A DNA stretch of 64,000 nucleotides from Metallyticus violacea (taxonomy: Eukaryota; Arthropoda; Insecta; Mantodea; Metallyticidae), in the NCBI GenBank assembly GCA_030762175.1, contig CM060833.1, forward strand, positions 154,417,501 to 154,481,500. The letters run 5' to 3'. Positions within the stretch are counted from its first letter, which is position 1; each line of letters opens with the position of its first letter. The translations under genes and the position numbers were made by a program. Below are positions 36,278 to 48,030 of this stretch, in pieces. The notes beneath the pieces are model-generated. The model was given only the letters and a program-made list of their open reading frames with translations, did no database searches and was not told the DNA's origin.

Positions 36278-37164
36278 CAGAGGGTGCCAAAAAATGTATA
36301 CACACTTTAAGCAAAGTAAAAACTGTGTTAACATAACAAAACTGGATTCACACAACCAGAAAATGATAAGTACTAATCATCTTAGACTTTTACAGTTACA
36401 ACAGTGGCTTAAAATGCCCACCATCCGCATTGATACATTTCTGAGTACGTTGAACTACTGATTGAGCAACGTTTGCGAAAGTGTCCTCAGCGATTGCAGC
36501 ACATGCCGTTTCAATTTCTTCCCGAAGTGCTACCAGTGTAGCTGGTTTTCTACGATATACAACATCCATAAAGGTTCCCCATAGGTAGAAGTCCAACGGA
36601 GTTAGATCCCAGTTTCACGTGCACATTGCTTTGTAGATTTCTGCGGCGAGTGCTCAAAACCATAACCGAGGACGCGGGGCTTGTTGCTGTGCGAGGTCTC
36701 CCAGATCTGCCCTTCGTGAACATTGCATACGATACCATGAGTCTCAAATTTGTTACTGGCGTTTCAGGTTCTGTTCTGTACACACGTCTCCATTAACTTT
36801 GAACTTCAACAACATTCTCGGTTTTCCAATACCACTTCAAAATTGCTTTCCGCTGTTCAAACGATAATCTTGGCTCCATTTTGTTATAGCAACGTAGCAT
36901 AACGTAATGTGAGTCACATCTGTTTACAGAAAATCATACGATAATCTTGGCTTCATTTGTTCGTTGTTGGTTTACGATAATCTTGTCTTCATTTGTTCAT
37001 TGTTGATTTACCTGTCCCGTAGCAACGCTATCATAATGTATGTGAGTCACATCTGTTCACAGGACATCATGCTACACATTACTGTTGCTTTTCGGTCCAA
37101 CTTTGAAATATATTAAATAGATATCTACTGTGAAAGTGTGTATATATATTTTTGGTACCCTCGG
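36278..37164 (-). mobile_element. T element, copy 4
   Basis: Complete with TA flanks; it sits 13 bp beyond the end of D4. The transposase start region (MEPRLSFEQRK at about 36878), VYRTEPETPVTNLRLM and HKGRSGRPRTATSPASS are present. A deletion then joins RRNLQSNVHVKL to the C-terminal DLTPLDFYLWGTFMDVVYRR. Two tandem units lie beyond the start, one shortened to 53 bp. Confidence 0.93.
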
Positions 37165-38442
37165 TATTTATTTTTCCTGTAAAATTCAGTAGCGCTTTGC
37201 GGAGCATTTATTATAAGTAAATGCAATTAGAACACATTTTTATTTTCATTCTCAACTTAGCTTCATATTTCGAAAACGTTTATCAAAACAAATACCTGAC
37301 TACATAATAAACTGCTCAAATCTCCACAGTGAGCCAAGTATTAAAATACTACAAATAATAATGGATTGTCCGAAATGAAGGAGATTTTTAGTAATGATTT
37401 GCAACAATTGCTTGATAGAACATTAGAAATCACTTAGCATATCTCAAAATGTTTTCAAGAGTTACAGTGTTGAAGTTAAACTGTCCTGAAATGGGTTGTA
37501 TGATAAAACGTTCGGCATTAATGGATTTGGAACGCCTATCTGTCTTCAAAAGGAGGGTTATTGAATTTCAATGGTGGATATTGGGGAAGCTGTCGGCCTC
37601 CTTGACATCAAATAACACACTTCCTGGGCACGTCATCCTTCAGCCCTTTCACTACACAAATGGAATTGGCTCCTGTGATTCAATTTTATTCTTGCTACAG
37701 TTCAATAGCAGGCTATCAGCATGCATGTAAACACAACTTGCAACCTGTTTCCCTAAAATAAGTGGGAAAAAAAATCATCCGTCAAGTAACTGGCTTGTTC
37801 TCTTTGTGTTTATAATTCTTCATTCCTTCTTTTTTTCTGACGAATTTCTTTTTTTTTTTTTTTTCTGGTCGCTTTGTTCTGTCCTGTATTTAACTGAAGA
37901 CAGCTCTAGCAAAAATCGTATTTTTTGCCCATTTCTTCCCTTTACCTTGGCATCTTTAAGCATTTATAATAACTAGAAGAAAAAACTAATAATACCATTA
38001 TTCGTTCTTTGTTCACATAGCAGTAAATTAGTAAATTATTTTTTCATGCTAACATTATTCCGATAATGTTGGTATGCTTTTATTCCTAGACGATATTAAA
38101 ACACTTTTCTTATAGCTCAAAGGACTTTAACACTGATTAACTGTTAAATTTTGTGACATAACTTTAATTTCCCTTCTTGTCTTAGAGTAGCTGCATAGCT
38201 TTACGCATAAATTTCCTTTAGTATTTTAAATTCTTTTCAGATGTCTGTTTTAACTTTTATTTTTCTCTTCAAATGGATTAAAGGGTAATGGGTGAAAAAA
38301 TAATTACGTACATTAATGATACTATTTATATATCATTTCCGGAAGAAGAGAAAAAAAAAGAACTTATAAAATGTTATAAAATACTTGGTGCTTTTTCTGT
38401 TACAGAAAATGAAATGAATGTTTAAACTAAATGAGAAAGGTA
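37165..38442. other. No recognised feature
   Basis: AT-rich with a T-run near 37850. The 93-codon frame at 37449-37730 shows no motif I can name. Confidence 0.45.
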
Positions 38443-39706
38443 CGAGGGTATGCTCATCCAACCATTTTGTAGGTGATAAAGACAAAAAATATATTTCACT
38501 TTTCAATATAGATACCTTTTATTGAAACATACATCTCACATTTTTGAATTAACATTTCAATCCCCCTCCCAAAAATAGTCAGAAATCTTGCCTGCAAAAT
38601 AGGCATAAACAGCATCCATCACTTCTTCGTCACCCTTAAATTTCCTTCCTTGAAAGTCCTTCTTGCGTTTTGAGAAGAGAATATAGTCACTGGTAGCTAG
38701 ATCTGGGCTGTAGGAAGTATGGTCGATATCCTTGAAGCCACATTTCTTCACAGCTTCCCTTGCAACAAGAGCTTTGTGCACAGGCGCGTTGTTGTGAAGA
38801 AGGCGCACACCACCACTCAGCTTTCCTCGCCTTTTCTCTTTGATGGAAGCACGTAGTCTGCGCAGTAAGCCAGCATAGTGCTCCCCATTTACTGTGGTGT
38901 TCCTCTCAATGAAGAGTATTCCTTCACAGTTCCAAAAGATTATGGTCATGGTCTTCTTGGTTGACAGAGTGCCCTTGACCTTTAGAAGCGGTGCTTCGCC
39001 AGGTTTACGCCTGCCACTCCATTGATTCTCTTTTGGACAGTGGATCATAGTAGAGTACCATAGTACATCTCCTATAACAATAGTTTGCAGAACTTCTCGC
39101 CCGTTACGACGGCAGAGCTCCAAATATTCCTGACAACAGATAACTCGTTGCTGCCTTTGGACTGAGGAAAGAAATCTAGGCACCCATGTTGCACTAACCT
39201 TACTCGTGTTTAAATGTTCATGAATAAATCGAAGGACTGTTTTTAAGGCCCCAACCTTGCTGGTATTTCTGTAACTTTGAGCCGCCGCTCTTCCATAATT
39301 TCTCCTTCCACAAGAGCGATGTTTTCAGGAGTGAACACATCCAAGCGCCGACCTGGACGCTCTTCGTCTTCAATGCTTTCTCGACCCATTCGAAAAGCAT
39401 AACCCATTCTTTTACGGTAGAATATGAGGGGGATGCTTCCCCATATACACCATCCAATAGCTGTTTAATTCCATTTGGAGTAAGTCCTTTTGTGAAGAAT
39501 TAATCATAGGTTGATACTCCATTGTGAACATGTCACAATCTTCTACACATAGCCTTTTTTATGCAACTATATCTGAACAACCTAACACGGCGGAGCGGAA
39601 GTTAAAGCTGCAATTATTCACTTAACAGATAAGGTATGATACCAGATAAGGGTTTTGTGAAAGCGATAATCCTTATCGGCGAGACCAGAAATTTATGAAC
39701 GTATCG
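38443..39706 (-). mobile_element. Mariner element M5, full length
   Basis: Left end CGAGGGTATGCTCATCC, right end (inverted) CGATACGTTCATAAATTTC, both next to TA and both containing a GATAA motif about 35 bp in. The 1264 bp match mariner length. M2 at 18854 is a fragment of the same family and retains a better right-end sequence (CGAGGGTAGG). Confidence 0.88.
38557..39522 (-). pseudogene. Mariner transposase (M5), longest open frame here
   Basis: The start ATGGAGTATCAACC is at 39522 and an early frameshift follows; the last 208 codons (38557-39183) are open. Motifs: VIGDVLWYS with the first catalytic D, GILFIERNTTVNGEHYAGLL, LLHNNAPVHKA where the second catalytic D is N, and YSPDLATSDYILF with the third D 34 residues on, the DD34D spacing. 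It ends AGKISDYFWEGD, lacking the usual GDYVEK. The D-to-N change predicts loss of activity even in the open part. Confidence 0.92.
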
Positions 39707-40240
39707 TATATAATATATAATCCGTGTACATAAAATTAACAAGAGACAACTAGCATATTATAAGGCTGTAGGTAAAAGAACTACTGGACGCCGCAGAGTT
39801 AATCCGACCAACTGTAGACTGTAAACGTAGAAAGTCTGGTGAATGAAGTGACGATAACGACGATGATGACTTTCAACAAGTAATGCAATACAACTTCACT
39901 CGACAAATGTGTAATGGAAATACGCAATATTTTATGCGTAGTGTCTTCGAATCCTCGCACACGTTCATCTTCTTCTGCAAAGTGGCAAAGCTGGAGTTAG
40001 CTTTCAAAATGGAGCCTCTAAGTGATGTGCGTTATAAAAAAAAGAGAGAGAGAGAGAGCAGCGAAAAATGACACCACCCTCAACATTCAGAGCCGTTTAA
40101 GGAATGTGTGTGGAGAGATGGCAGTGAACAAAAGAATTATCAGTTGGGCTAAAACTCTCTCTTTATCATCGAAAGAAAATTAAAACAATCTCATTAATTA
40201 CACCATTTGTTTGAGCAATCAGTGACAAAAATAATAATAT
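39707..40240. other. No recognised feature
   Basis: AT-rich with a short AG run (AAAGAGAGAGAGAG) near 40041. No motif found. Confidence 0.5.
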
Positions 40241-41230
40241 AATTTAGAACAATGATAGATGTGAATAATCAGCAATATGGTTTCAGAAAAGGAAGGCCAA
40301 TGGAAGACGCAACTAATGAAGCAATTAAAATAGTTTAATGATTAAATTCCAACTATACTGTAGCATTACTAATTTATATTTTGGGGTCCTTTGATAACTT
40401 ATGATAGCCATTTTTGTTTTAAAGATTACGAGAAAATAAGTTTCCAAAATGCTTGTATCCCTGTTAAAAGATTTATGTTTAAATAGGAGAATATATATAA
40501 AAGGCGTAGGTGAGGCGATAAATAAATCAATCACGAAAGGGCGTCCCCAGTGTTTGGTTCTTGGGCTGATCTTTTGTGGCATTGGCTTAGAAACACTTTG
40601 CGATATTTTAAATAACGATATTAATGTACTGAACAGCATTGTCCACGCCGATGAAATTGTATTTCTAATTGAAGGAAATAGCAGGAAACAATTGAAAGAA
40701 CGGGAAAATGATTTAACTTCAATTTTAAAAAATATGCGTATGAATTACAAACTGCTAAATCCTCTTACTTGGTCCTAAAAGGAAAGTTTAAAAGAAACCC
40801 TTCCATAAAATATAATAATCAAGTAATCACAAGAAAAAGTGAAGGGAAGTACTTAGGATTATATTTAGATGAAAAATATAACTTTAAAAAAATCCGGAAA
40901 ACAATCATGCAATTGGCGAGAATTAAACAGTGAAAATCCAAAGTATCATTTAATGCAATAGTAATTTACCACAACTTCATATTTGCAGTCATAATTGCAC
41001 ATGGGGCAGCGGCGTGGGCAACCTTGATGCATAATGTAAGTTTAAAAACAAATTAAGAAGCACGCAGATGAAAATATTACTAAGATGCACAGAAGCTACC
41101 CTGGCCCTCCTTGCAGCCACCAGAATTTGTCCAATAGCTTTATGAATACGTTGAAGGGAGCGATATACTGGTTTAAGAAAAATAGCACTGTATAGTCAAT
41201 GAATTTAGAAGAAATCCAGAGTATTTAAAA
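40241..41230 (+). pseudogene. R1-like LINE reverse transcriptase relic
   Basis: Successive frames read NNQQYGFRKGRPMEDATNEA, YTVALLIYILGSFDNL (palm motif A, normally DISGAFDN), GVGEAINKSITKGRPQ, IVHADEIVFLIEG (the YADD box as HADE), then YKLLNP, YLGLYLDEKYNF and AVIIAHGAAAWA. LLRCTEATLALLAATRICPIA near 41080 fits the R1-type post-RT segment. Catalytic boxes are mutated and frames broken. Confidence 0.85.
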
Positions 41231-41287
41231 TTCACATGTAACACGCCTTGCAAGAGAAAAACGTTGTTACATTACTGTTTTATTGTG

Positions 41288-41570
41288 TTTTATGCGGAGA
41301 TTCCTCCCTATCCCAACAAGGAACACACCTGAAATACTCCCCTGGTGGGTCTCTCCCCCTTAGGTCGGGCCCTAGACTCTTACCAGGTGCAAGCAGATAC
41401 CTCCTTATCGGCACCGTCGCCCTCCGTAGCTCTATCACCTGGCCCACAGGTAGGGCGGCCTAATACAGCATCAACCTCCTCAACTCTGCAGAGTGTAGCC
41501 CGAGTTCTTTGGTGGTTCACCACCTTGGCATGGTGCGGAAGAACTCCATACCGCAGCATACTTAACTATT
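41288..41570. other. GC-rich block of unknown nature
   Basis: About 280 bp of clearly higher GC than its surroundings (GGTCGGGCCCTAGACTC, GCACCGTCGCCCTCCG), directly after the R1-like relic. Two overlapping frames are open but unrecognised. It could be the untranslated end of that LINE or part of another element. Confidence 0.45.
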
Positions 41571-42635
41571 CGTGATATTTATTTTAAAAATGAATTTGTT
41601 GCAAACAAGTAATTGCTTACCTAATTAACTACACCGAAATAATTTCAGAGATTATAGATGAACTTAAACAAGCAATTTGATACTTCACACAAAAATAACT
41701 AAGTATATTAAATCACATGATGAAGACTCTGCATTAAATCAAAATGGGGTAATATTTCAAACCTGATTCGCAAAGGAAGAAATTCCAATTTTTAATATAT
41801 CATCGTCAGTTGTCAAGATTTAGCATTATAAAATGTACAACATCTCGTGCTAGTGTGACTAGAACCGCACATTTTACTTTTCTGTGTTCAGAAGTCTTAA
41901 GCTAACGCAACCAAAATCCGTTTTTAGATCTGCGAGTTTTCTGTTGCCTATAAATTTTGGAGTTTAGTCTCTATTTATAAAATAAGGGCTCATAAATTTT
42001 TTGCTCTATCAGATTCGGCCGAATTATTTATTCATACATGTGTTTATTGTTTATAGTTAAAACAAAATACTTATTGCTATATAATGATAATCCACCTTAC
42101 ATGTGTTCTAGGTTTTCACTTTGAACATCCTGTGCCATAATGACAACGGCACCACCCATCGCGATTGGCTGTGGAAATTAATAAGACGAAACAAAAAGGC
42201 AACAAGTAGGCAGCTGTTTCTAACTAGCAACTGAAAGAACCGCGGATAGAAATTCACTCTGTTAAGAAAACCCATGTGTTTCGCCTCCCAACCTGTAAAT
42301 GTTTCCTGAAAAGGTTACAAAGCCATAGATGTGAGAGTAATACTGTTCCTCAACTTCTTGATGTAGTAGTGCAGAGGCAAGTTTTGCATCACCTCACTTG
42401 CCCACTTATTTTGGTTGCTCGTTGTGCAATGTTACTTGAATTAGTTAATTGCCTCTCCTTGTGAAGGAGTGGGCAATGCTAAAGGAAAAGTGCTCCAGGA
42501 GTGTCCTATTTAAGTGGTGGATCTGTGGTGACTCAAATTTTATAACGAATTGGTAACGTTATTGTAAGCAGGCAATGGCTCAATGTACACTCTAATCAGA
42601 ACATTTTCAATTTTATATACATATCTATGAATATA
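41571..42635. other. No recognised feature
   Basis: AT-rich. The short frame at 42276-42464 is unrecognised. Confidence 0.5.
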
Positions 42636-43936
42636 CAAGGTAATATTCAAAATATTCGGGACTGGTAATGCCATCTACTCAAAAACTTACTTTGAGACTA
42701 ACGACTGCCGTCACCCTCGAAGAAGTTCCCTTCCACTCGTATACACCGGTCCCAGAGAATCTGCCATTTTCCAAGCGCATCTTGGAAGTCGTTCTTTGAG
42801 GGTGTTTAGCACAGAAAGCGTTTCTTCTTGAATCCTCTCAATTGTGTCGAACCTACGTCACTCTATTACCCAAATTGATTTTCAATTTGGGGAATAGAGC
42901 AAAGTCACAAGGTGCCAAATCAAGCGAGTACGGTGGGTGGGGAACAACCGTCATGTTGTTTTTCGTCAAAAAGCTCCTGATGAACAAGGAATTGTGACAG
43001 GGCGCATTATCGTGATGCAACATCCAGTTCCCTTTTCGCCAAAGTTCGAGCCGTCGTCTCCATAAATTTTCACAGAGCCGTCGCAAAATGTCACAGTTGT
43101 ACTTCCAAGTTTGGTTTGGTGGGACGAATTCTTTGTGCACAACCTCTTGGTATCAAAGAAAATGAGGAGCATACTCTTGACTTTGCTCTTCACTTGTCTC
43201 CCTTTTTTGGTCTTGGTGAGTTCGGGCTCTTCTACTGGAAGGATTGTTGTTTTGTCTCAGAGTTATAAGCGTACATCCAGCTCTCGTCGCCGGTGATGAC
43301 CCTGGGCAAAAATGTTGGGTTATCAGATACGGCCTGACGAGGCTCCGTGCAAACTTCAACACGCTGCGCCTTCCGAACAGCAGTCAGGATCATTGGCACA
43401 AATTTTGCAGCGACACGATGCATGCCCAATTCATCAGTTAAAATTCGTTGGCATGTCCCATATCAACTCCCACTTCATGCGCAAGGTCTTCAATGGTTCG
43501 ACGTCGATCCTCACGTACGAGGTGTTGAACTTTGGCAACTATGTCAGACGTTGCGCAGTTGACGGCCTACCGGTGTGAGCATCGTCTTCAATAACTGTAC
43601 GGATGGCCCTGAATCGAGCATGCCACTCGGACATGCGTGTACGGCTCATGCTTTGTCCCCCTTGAATCATTGTGAGGTCTCCGTAGCATTTTCCCCGAGA
43701 TTATTTGCACAGAATTTGATGCACACTCTCTGTTCTAATCTTGGGTCCATCATAAAATTACCGCACACTGAACATAGAGTATCATGACAAGTACTATAGC
43801 AATACTATACAGCTGCATGAAACTTTAAACACTCACTCATCAGATGTGCTTGTGTTGCCACCTAGCGATACAAAACTCTACTGCTACTACTGTCGAGATG
43901 GCAGCACCAGTCCCGAATATTGTGGACACCACCTCA
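42636..43936 (-). mobile_element. Mariner element M4, full length
   Basis: About 40-bp inverted ends share AATATTCGGGACTGGT and TGCCATCT, with TA flanks (42634-42635 and 43937-43938). At 1301 bp it is complete. The outermost 15 bp differ between ends (CAAGGTAATATTCAA against TGAGGTGGTGTCCAC). Confidence 0.92.
42705..43751 (-). pseudogene. Mariner transposase (M4), all three Asp kept
   Basis: It starts MMDPRLEQRVCIKFC at about 43751. Recognisable blocks are CQRILTDELGMHRVAAKFVP, VITGDESWMYAYNSETKQQS (first D), KGNWMLHHDNAPCHNS (second D) and PHPPYSLDLAPCDFALFPKL (third D, exactly 34 residues after the second), and a C-terminal WDRC.RVEGNFFEGD-like end. All catalytic aspartates survive, but at least two frameshifts split the frame. 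Confidence 0.92.
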
Positions 43937-44100
43937 TATGAATCACCGATATATTTTATATAATTAAATTGCTTAGCAACTGATACGAGTTTGTTTGTTA
44001 TTGTGTGTGTTATTTATTGTTGCTTTGACTGCATCTCGCTAAGTCTGTAGATTGGACGTGAATACTGTAGGTGTAAATCTATAGTCATGAATGAAAGGAA

Positions 44101-44292
44101 ATGAAATTAATTAATTATGGCGCAAATGAACTCGGAGTCCTTGGCGCCTTACAGCTATTTACCATTGAACTTCTCAGGGTAAGGAAAAACTCCGTAAAAA
44201 GCCTTAGCCAGACAGCTTGACCTGATGGGGAATCGAACCCAGGATATCATATTTTTTAGTCGTAAGCTCTATCACTAGACTACAAAGGCGAT
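44101..44292 (-). mobile_element. SINE C (third tRNA-derived type)
   Basis: Read on the minus strand it starts CGCCTTTGTAGTCTAGTGAT (box A), has GGGTTCGATTCCCC (box B), then CAGGTCAAGCTGTCTGGC, a TTACGGAGTTTTTCCTTACC segment and GGCGCCAAGGACTCCGAG, ending TTCATTTGCGCCATAATTAA. It is unrelated to SINE A and B beyond the tRNA head. Only this copy and a weak fragment at 11521 are seen. Confidence 0.75.
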
Positions 44293-44633
44293 CTAATTTC
44301 ATAATTCAAAAGTTTCATGTATAAGGATATTGTCAATCATATAAATGCGCTCGTAAAAGGCAATCATCAAAACAATCATTTATTTCCCAAAATGTGGAAG
44401 ACAGAGCAATCAGAAAGTTGTTCCATGTCAATTTATTGTGGCGGCAAACATTCCTTTCTCTAGGCTAAAAAAAAGTTAAATGTTTTTAGAAAAATACAGT
44501 AAAATTAATATTCCTGATGAATCAAATTTAAAAAATGTGTCATTCGGCTATTTGAATTAGTAAGTCAATTAAGTGTTTATTGCATTCGTTCATGCAACAA
44601 TTGCTTATTAATCAATAGATATACAGAGGATGC

Positions 44634-45486
44634 CAAAAAATGTATACACACTTCAAGCAAAGAAAAACTGTGTTAACATAATAAAACTGAATTCACACAA
44701 CAGAAAATGATGAGCACTAATCATCTTAGACTTTTACAGTTACAACAGTTGCTCAAAATACCCACCACCGCGTCGATACACTTCTGAGTACGTTGAACTA
44801 CTAATTGAGCAACGTTTACGAAAGTGTCCTCAGCGATTGCAGCATATGCCGTTTCAGAGTAATCTTCATTTAATGCATGCAAAAGTCTTGGGATGAAAAC
44901 CTTCAACTTTGCTGTTTTAATAATACAACACGCTAGTTTTGCTAATTCCAGTCTCACGTACACATTGCTTTGTAGATTTTTGCGGTGAGTGCTCAAAACA
45001 TTACAAAACCACAGCCGAGGACGTGGGGCTTGTTGCTGTTCGAGGTCTCCCAGAACATCGTCTTGTGAACATCGCATTCGGGGCCATGAGTCTCCAATTT
45101 GTCTCGAATGCGTGCAATTGTTACTCACGGTGGCGGTTCTGTTTTGTATACACGTCTCCATTTTCTTTGAACTTCAAAAATATTCTCGGTTCTACAATAC
45201 CACTTCAAAATTGCTTTCCGCTGTTCAATTGGCTCCATTTTGTTGTAGCAACGCTAGCATAACGTAATGTGAGTCACATCTGTTTATAGAACATCATACG
45301 ATAATCTTGGCTTCATTTGTTCATTGTTGATTTACTTGTCACATAGCAACGCTATCATAATGTATGTGAGTGACATCTGTTTACAGAACATCATACTACA
45401 TATTACTGTTGCTTTTCGGTCCAACTTATAAGTGTATTAAATAAATATCCACTGCGAAAGTGTATATACATTTTTGGCACCCTCGG
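44634..45486 (-). mobile_element. T element, copy 5
   Basis: Complete ends (CAGAGGATGCC and ...GGCACCCTCGG) with TA flanks. The start is shortened (MEPIEQ: four codons of the RLSF region deleted). A minus frame of 146 codons includes THRKNLQSNVYVRLEL and LLHALNEDYSET fused to the C-terminal AYAAIAEDTFVNVAQLVVQ. The whole catalytic domain is absent. Two tandem units precede the start, the first with an intact decoy MKPRLSYDVL-stop. Confidence 0.93.
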
Positions 45487-46360
45487 TATCTTTGTCTAAG
45501 TTCCTTTTCTACATATTATGTATTGAAAAACGATATTTTGCTCTTTTATTTTCTGTGTATCTCTTCCGTTTTTGATGATTATAGAGACCCTGTATGAATT
45601 CATAATAGTTTCTGTGTCTCTGTAGATGAAACTGCTGATTGTTGTTCCAGACATATCGCTAATGTTATTATTGGAAGTTACCAGGAAGGTCCCACTTGTT
45701 GTTACGAGAGTCATGGAAGCTACTATTAACTATTGCTCCTGTTGTAATTATTCTTTAAGTAAGCACAGTTTGTTTCATTTGAAAATATTTAATTATAAAG
45801 CCAGAAACCAAGTAAGAATTACTATGAATAACTCTTAAATACAGGCAAATTCATTATTGAATTAATTATTTACATCTTTTCCCATATAATGTTGAAATAT
45901 AATTTCAGGATTCGTCTGATTTGGTAAGAGGGGGATTAAAATGATTCAGCTTCTTCTCGCTGGTAGATCAACTTTTATATTAAAGGTAAATATAAATTTA
46001 AAAGTTTGCAAACAGTTTGCACTGCACGCAATTCATCGATTGGTGGATAATTCCACCAATAGGTGGATAATTCTGCGATGTAAATTTGCTGATACCTTCC
46101 ATCAAGGATATTTTTCTCAAAGCACACCAAATTTAGGGCAGCTCTTCCAAATTTCCCAATGCCACCACAACGAATTTTAAGCAGATGAAACACGTAGATT
46201 TAGACCTTTACTATGCGCATGTAATAATTACAAGGGAAATAAATTATCTTACATGCTGAAATGAAAGTATTATTAAATTTTTAAAACGAGGTATAAAATG
46301 TATCATTACATTTCTTCCTCTTAATTTAATTACTTTAAAAAATTCTAATCTACTGTGCTA
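45487..46360. other. No recognised feature
   Basis: AT-rich. A short inverted motif GGTGGATAATTC occurs twice near 46043-46074. No gene seen. Confidence 0.5.
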
Positions 46361-46372
46361 TGTTCCAGTTCT

Positions 46373-46640
46373 GAATAGTTTAACGCCCGTTTTTGCTACA
46401 GAGGGACTACAGGCGATGGACACTGGTGATACATGAGATGAAATGATATATTGGGAAAGGATTTTATGGGAGGAATCGTTCCAGGCCTAAGTTTAGGGTA
46501 CCTCCCCGGCATTTGCCATTTATGAAGACTGAGGAAAACGTGGAGAAAACCTCAGTCAGGAAGGACGGTCCTGGCGGTATTCGAACCCAGATCTCCCGCT
46601 CACGAGTCCGAGACTTAACAACCTCGGCCACCCGTGGCGG
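46373..46640 (-). mobile_element. SINE A, copy 7
   Basis: Full length, flanked by TGTTCcAGTTCT (46361-46372) and TGTTCaAGTTCT (46641-46652). Confidence 0.95.
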
Positions 46641-46959
46641 TGTTCAAGTTCTAAGTAATACATAACTCCTTTTGGTACAGCATCCCAAAGTCGGGATGTG
46701 GCCTATCTCTTGATCATTACTTCCTCCGTCTCTGTCTTGCGAAGTAGAAAAATAAATAAAATGAAACAAAAAGTGATACTGTAGTATTAATGCATAAATA
46801 TCATTAGTTTAACAAAATAAACTATGACCATTTCTGAAATGTATTTTGTCTTAAATTTATATTTGTTGTATTTCAGGTTGTGGTGATAGAGCAGTGCTGA
46901 TCCTAGAAGCTACAGAAGCAATTTCTTCTGAAACTTCGCATTCTAATCTTATGTTCATA

Positions 46960-47300
46960 CAGAGCTGCCAAATGGCAGATATATTCTCCTTACGGAAGCC
47001 ATTTGGATTATCAGCAGTTTAAAGGAAAAGCTGGGTGAAGTCCCTGGAAGTGTAGGCGAATTTACAAGTACACAGAAAAGAACCCCTGGGTGAAAGTTGG
47101 TGGTTCAGATTGGCTCAAATCTGTCAGGATAAGATCAAGAGATAGGTGAGTTGTCTATTTCTGAGATTGCCAACTTCAAATATGCCCCTTCATGTGAATT
47201 TGAAAGAACTTTCTCTTGATATAAACTTATCTTTAAGTGACAGAAAATTTGGAGATGGTCGCAGTTCTTCATTGCCATTTTGGGCTTTTACACAGCTGAT
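46960..47300 (+). pseudogene. hAT-type transposase C-terminal relic
   Basis: One frame reads LPNGRYILLTEAIWIISSLK then EKLGEVPGSVGEF; further on another reads IGELSISEIANFKYAPSCEF followed by ERTFS and YK. The FKYAP-x(4,5)-E-R-x-FS-x-YK block is the signature of the C-terminal dimerisation region of one hAT transposase group (normally FKYAPVTSVDVERSFSxYK). Stops occur in between, and upstream domains (BED finger, catalytic core) are not seen. Confidence 0.75.
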
Positions 47301-47519
47301 TCTTGATTGACTCATTTTAATTTCGTGTTTGAAGATAAACTTCTGTGCAAAACTTTAACAATCTGCCAGTCAATTAGTACTTCATATCTTCTTGGACGAA
47401 AATGTGTTTATATTACAATGTCAACTCGCTTATCTGTTTAGAACATTGGAATTCCGCACACAGGAGGTAGATGGCAGTAGCGTAGTCCATTTGTAACATG
47501 CTTATTGATAAATCGGTAG

Positions 47520-47655
47520 ACTATATACACTAATTGATCATGAAGGTGCAGATGGGAATGAGATGATAATGGAGCAACGACGGAAAGAGTGGCAGGAGTA
47601 CCCGAAGAAAATCTGCCCAGGCGCCGCTTCGTCCGCCATTTACGACTGCGGGATG
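47520..47655 (-). repeat. Possible SINE body fragment
   Basis: GAGATGATAATGGAGCAACG followed by GGCAGGAGTACCCGAAGAAA, ATCTGCCC and CGCTTCGTCCGCCAT resembles the GGGAGTACCCGGAGAAAACC segment common to some arthropod tRNA-derived SINEs. No box B is visible, so the call is tentative. Confidence 0.4.
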
Positions 47656-47957
47656 AACCTAGGCTGCCTAGGTAGAGCTCAAGTAGTCTAACGACTGGAT
47701 CACGGCGCCGCCATTGGACGAAAAGTATGAAAAATTTAATTAAAGACTCGCAAAATTTACACCACATTATCTTCTATGTAATTTTCATTTCATTTAGATG
47801 CATTTTTAGATATGTTTTATATTTTAAGCTCCTGTTTAAGTGCCAGTTTTTCAGTTTTAGTGTCTGTGTAAGTGCTTAATTTTCATTCTGTTAGTGTATT
47901 TTTGCCTGTCTGTTTTAAGTGATTAGTGCTTGAGTGTCCGGACACTACGACCAAACT

Positions 47958-47958
47958 T

Positions 47959-47992
<34 letters not shown>

Positions 47993-48030
47993 GTGTGTGT
48001 GTGTATGTGTGTGTGTGTGTGTGTGTGTGT
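47958..48030. repeat. (TTG)n(TG)n compound microsatellite
   Basis: About eleven TTG units run straight into a TG dinucleotide run with one TATG interruption, up to the edge of SINE A copy 8. Confidence 0.95.

Noticed and set aside
40325..40639. 104-codon minus-strand frame
   Set aside because: It is antisense to the R1-like reverse transcriptase relic, which is supported by motif order.
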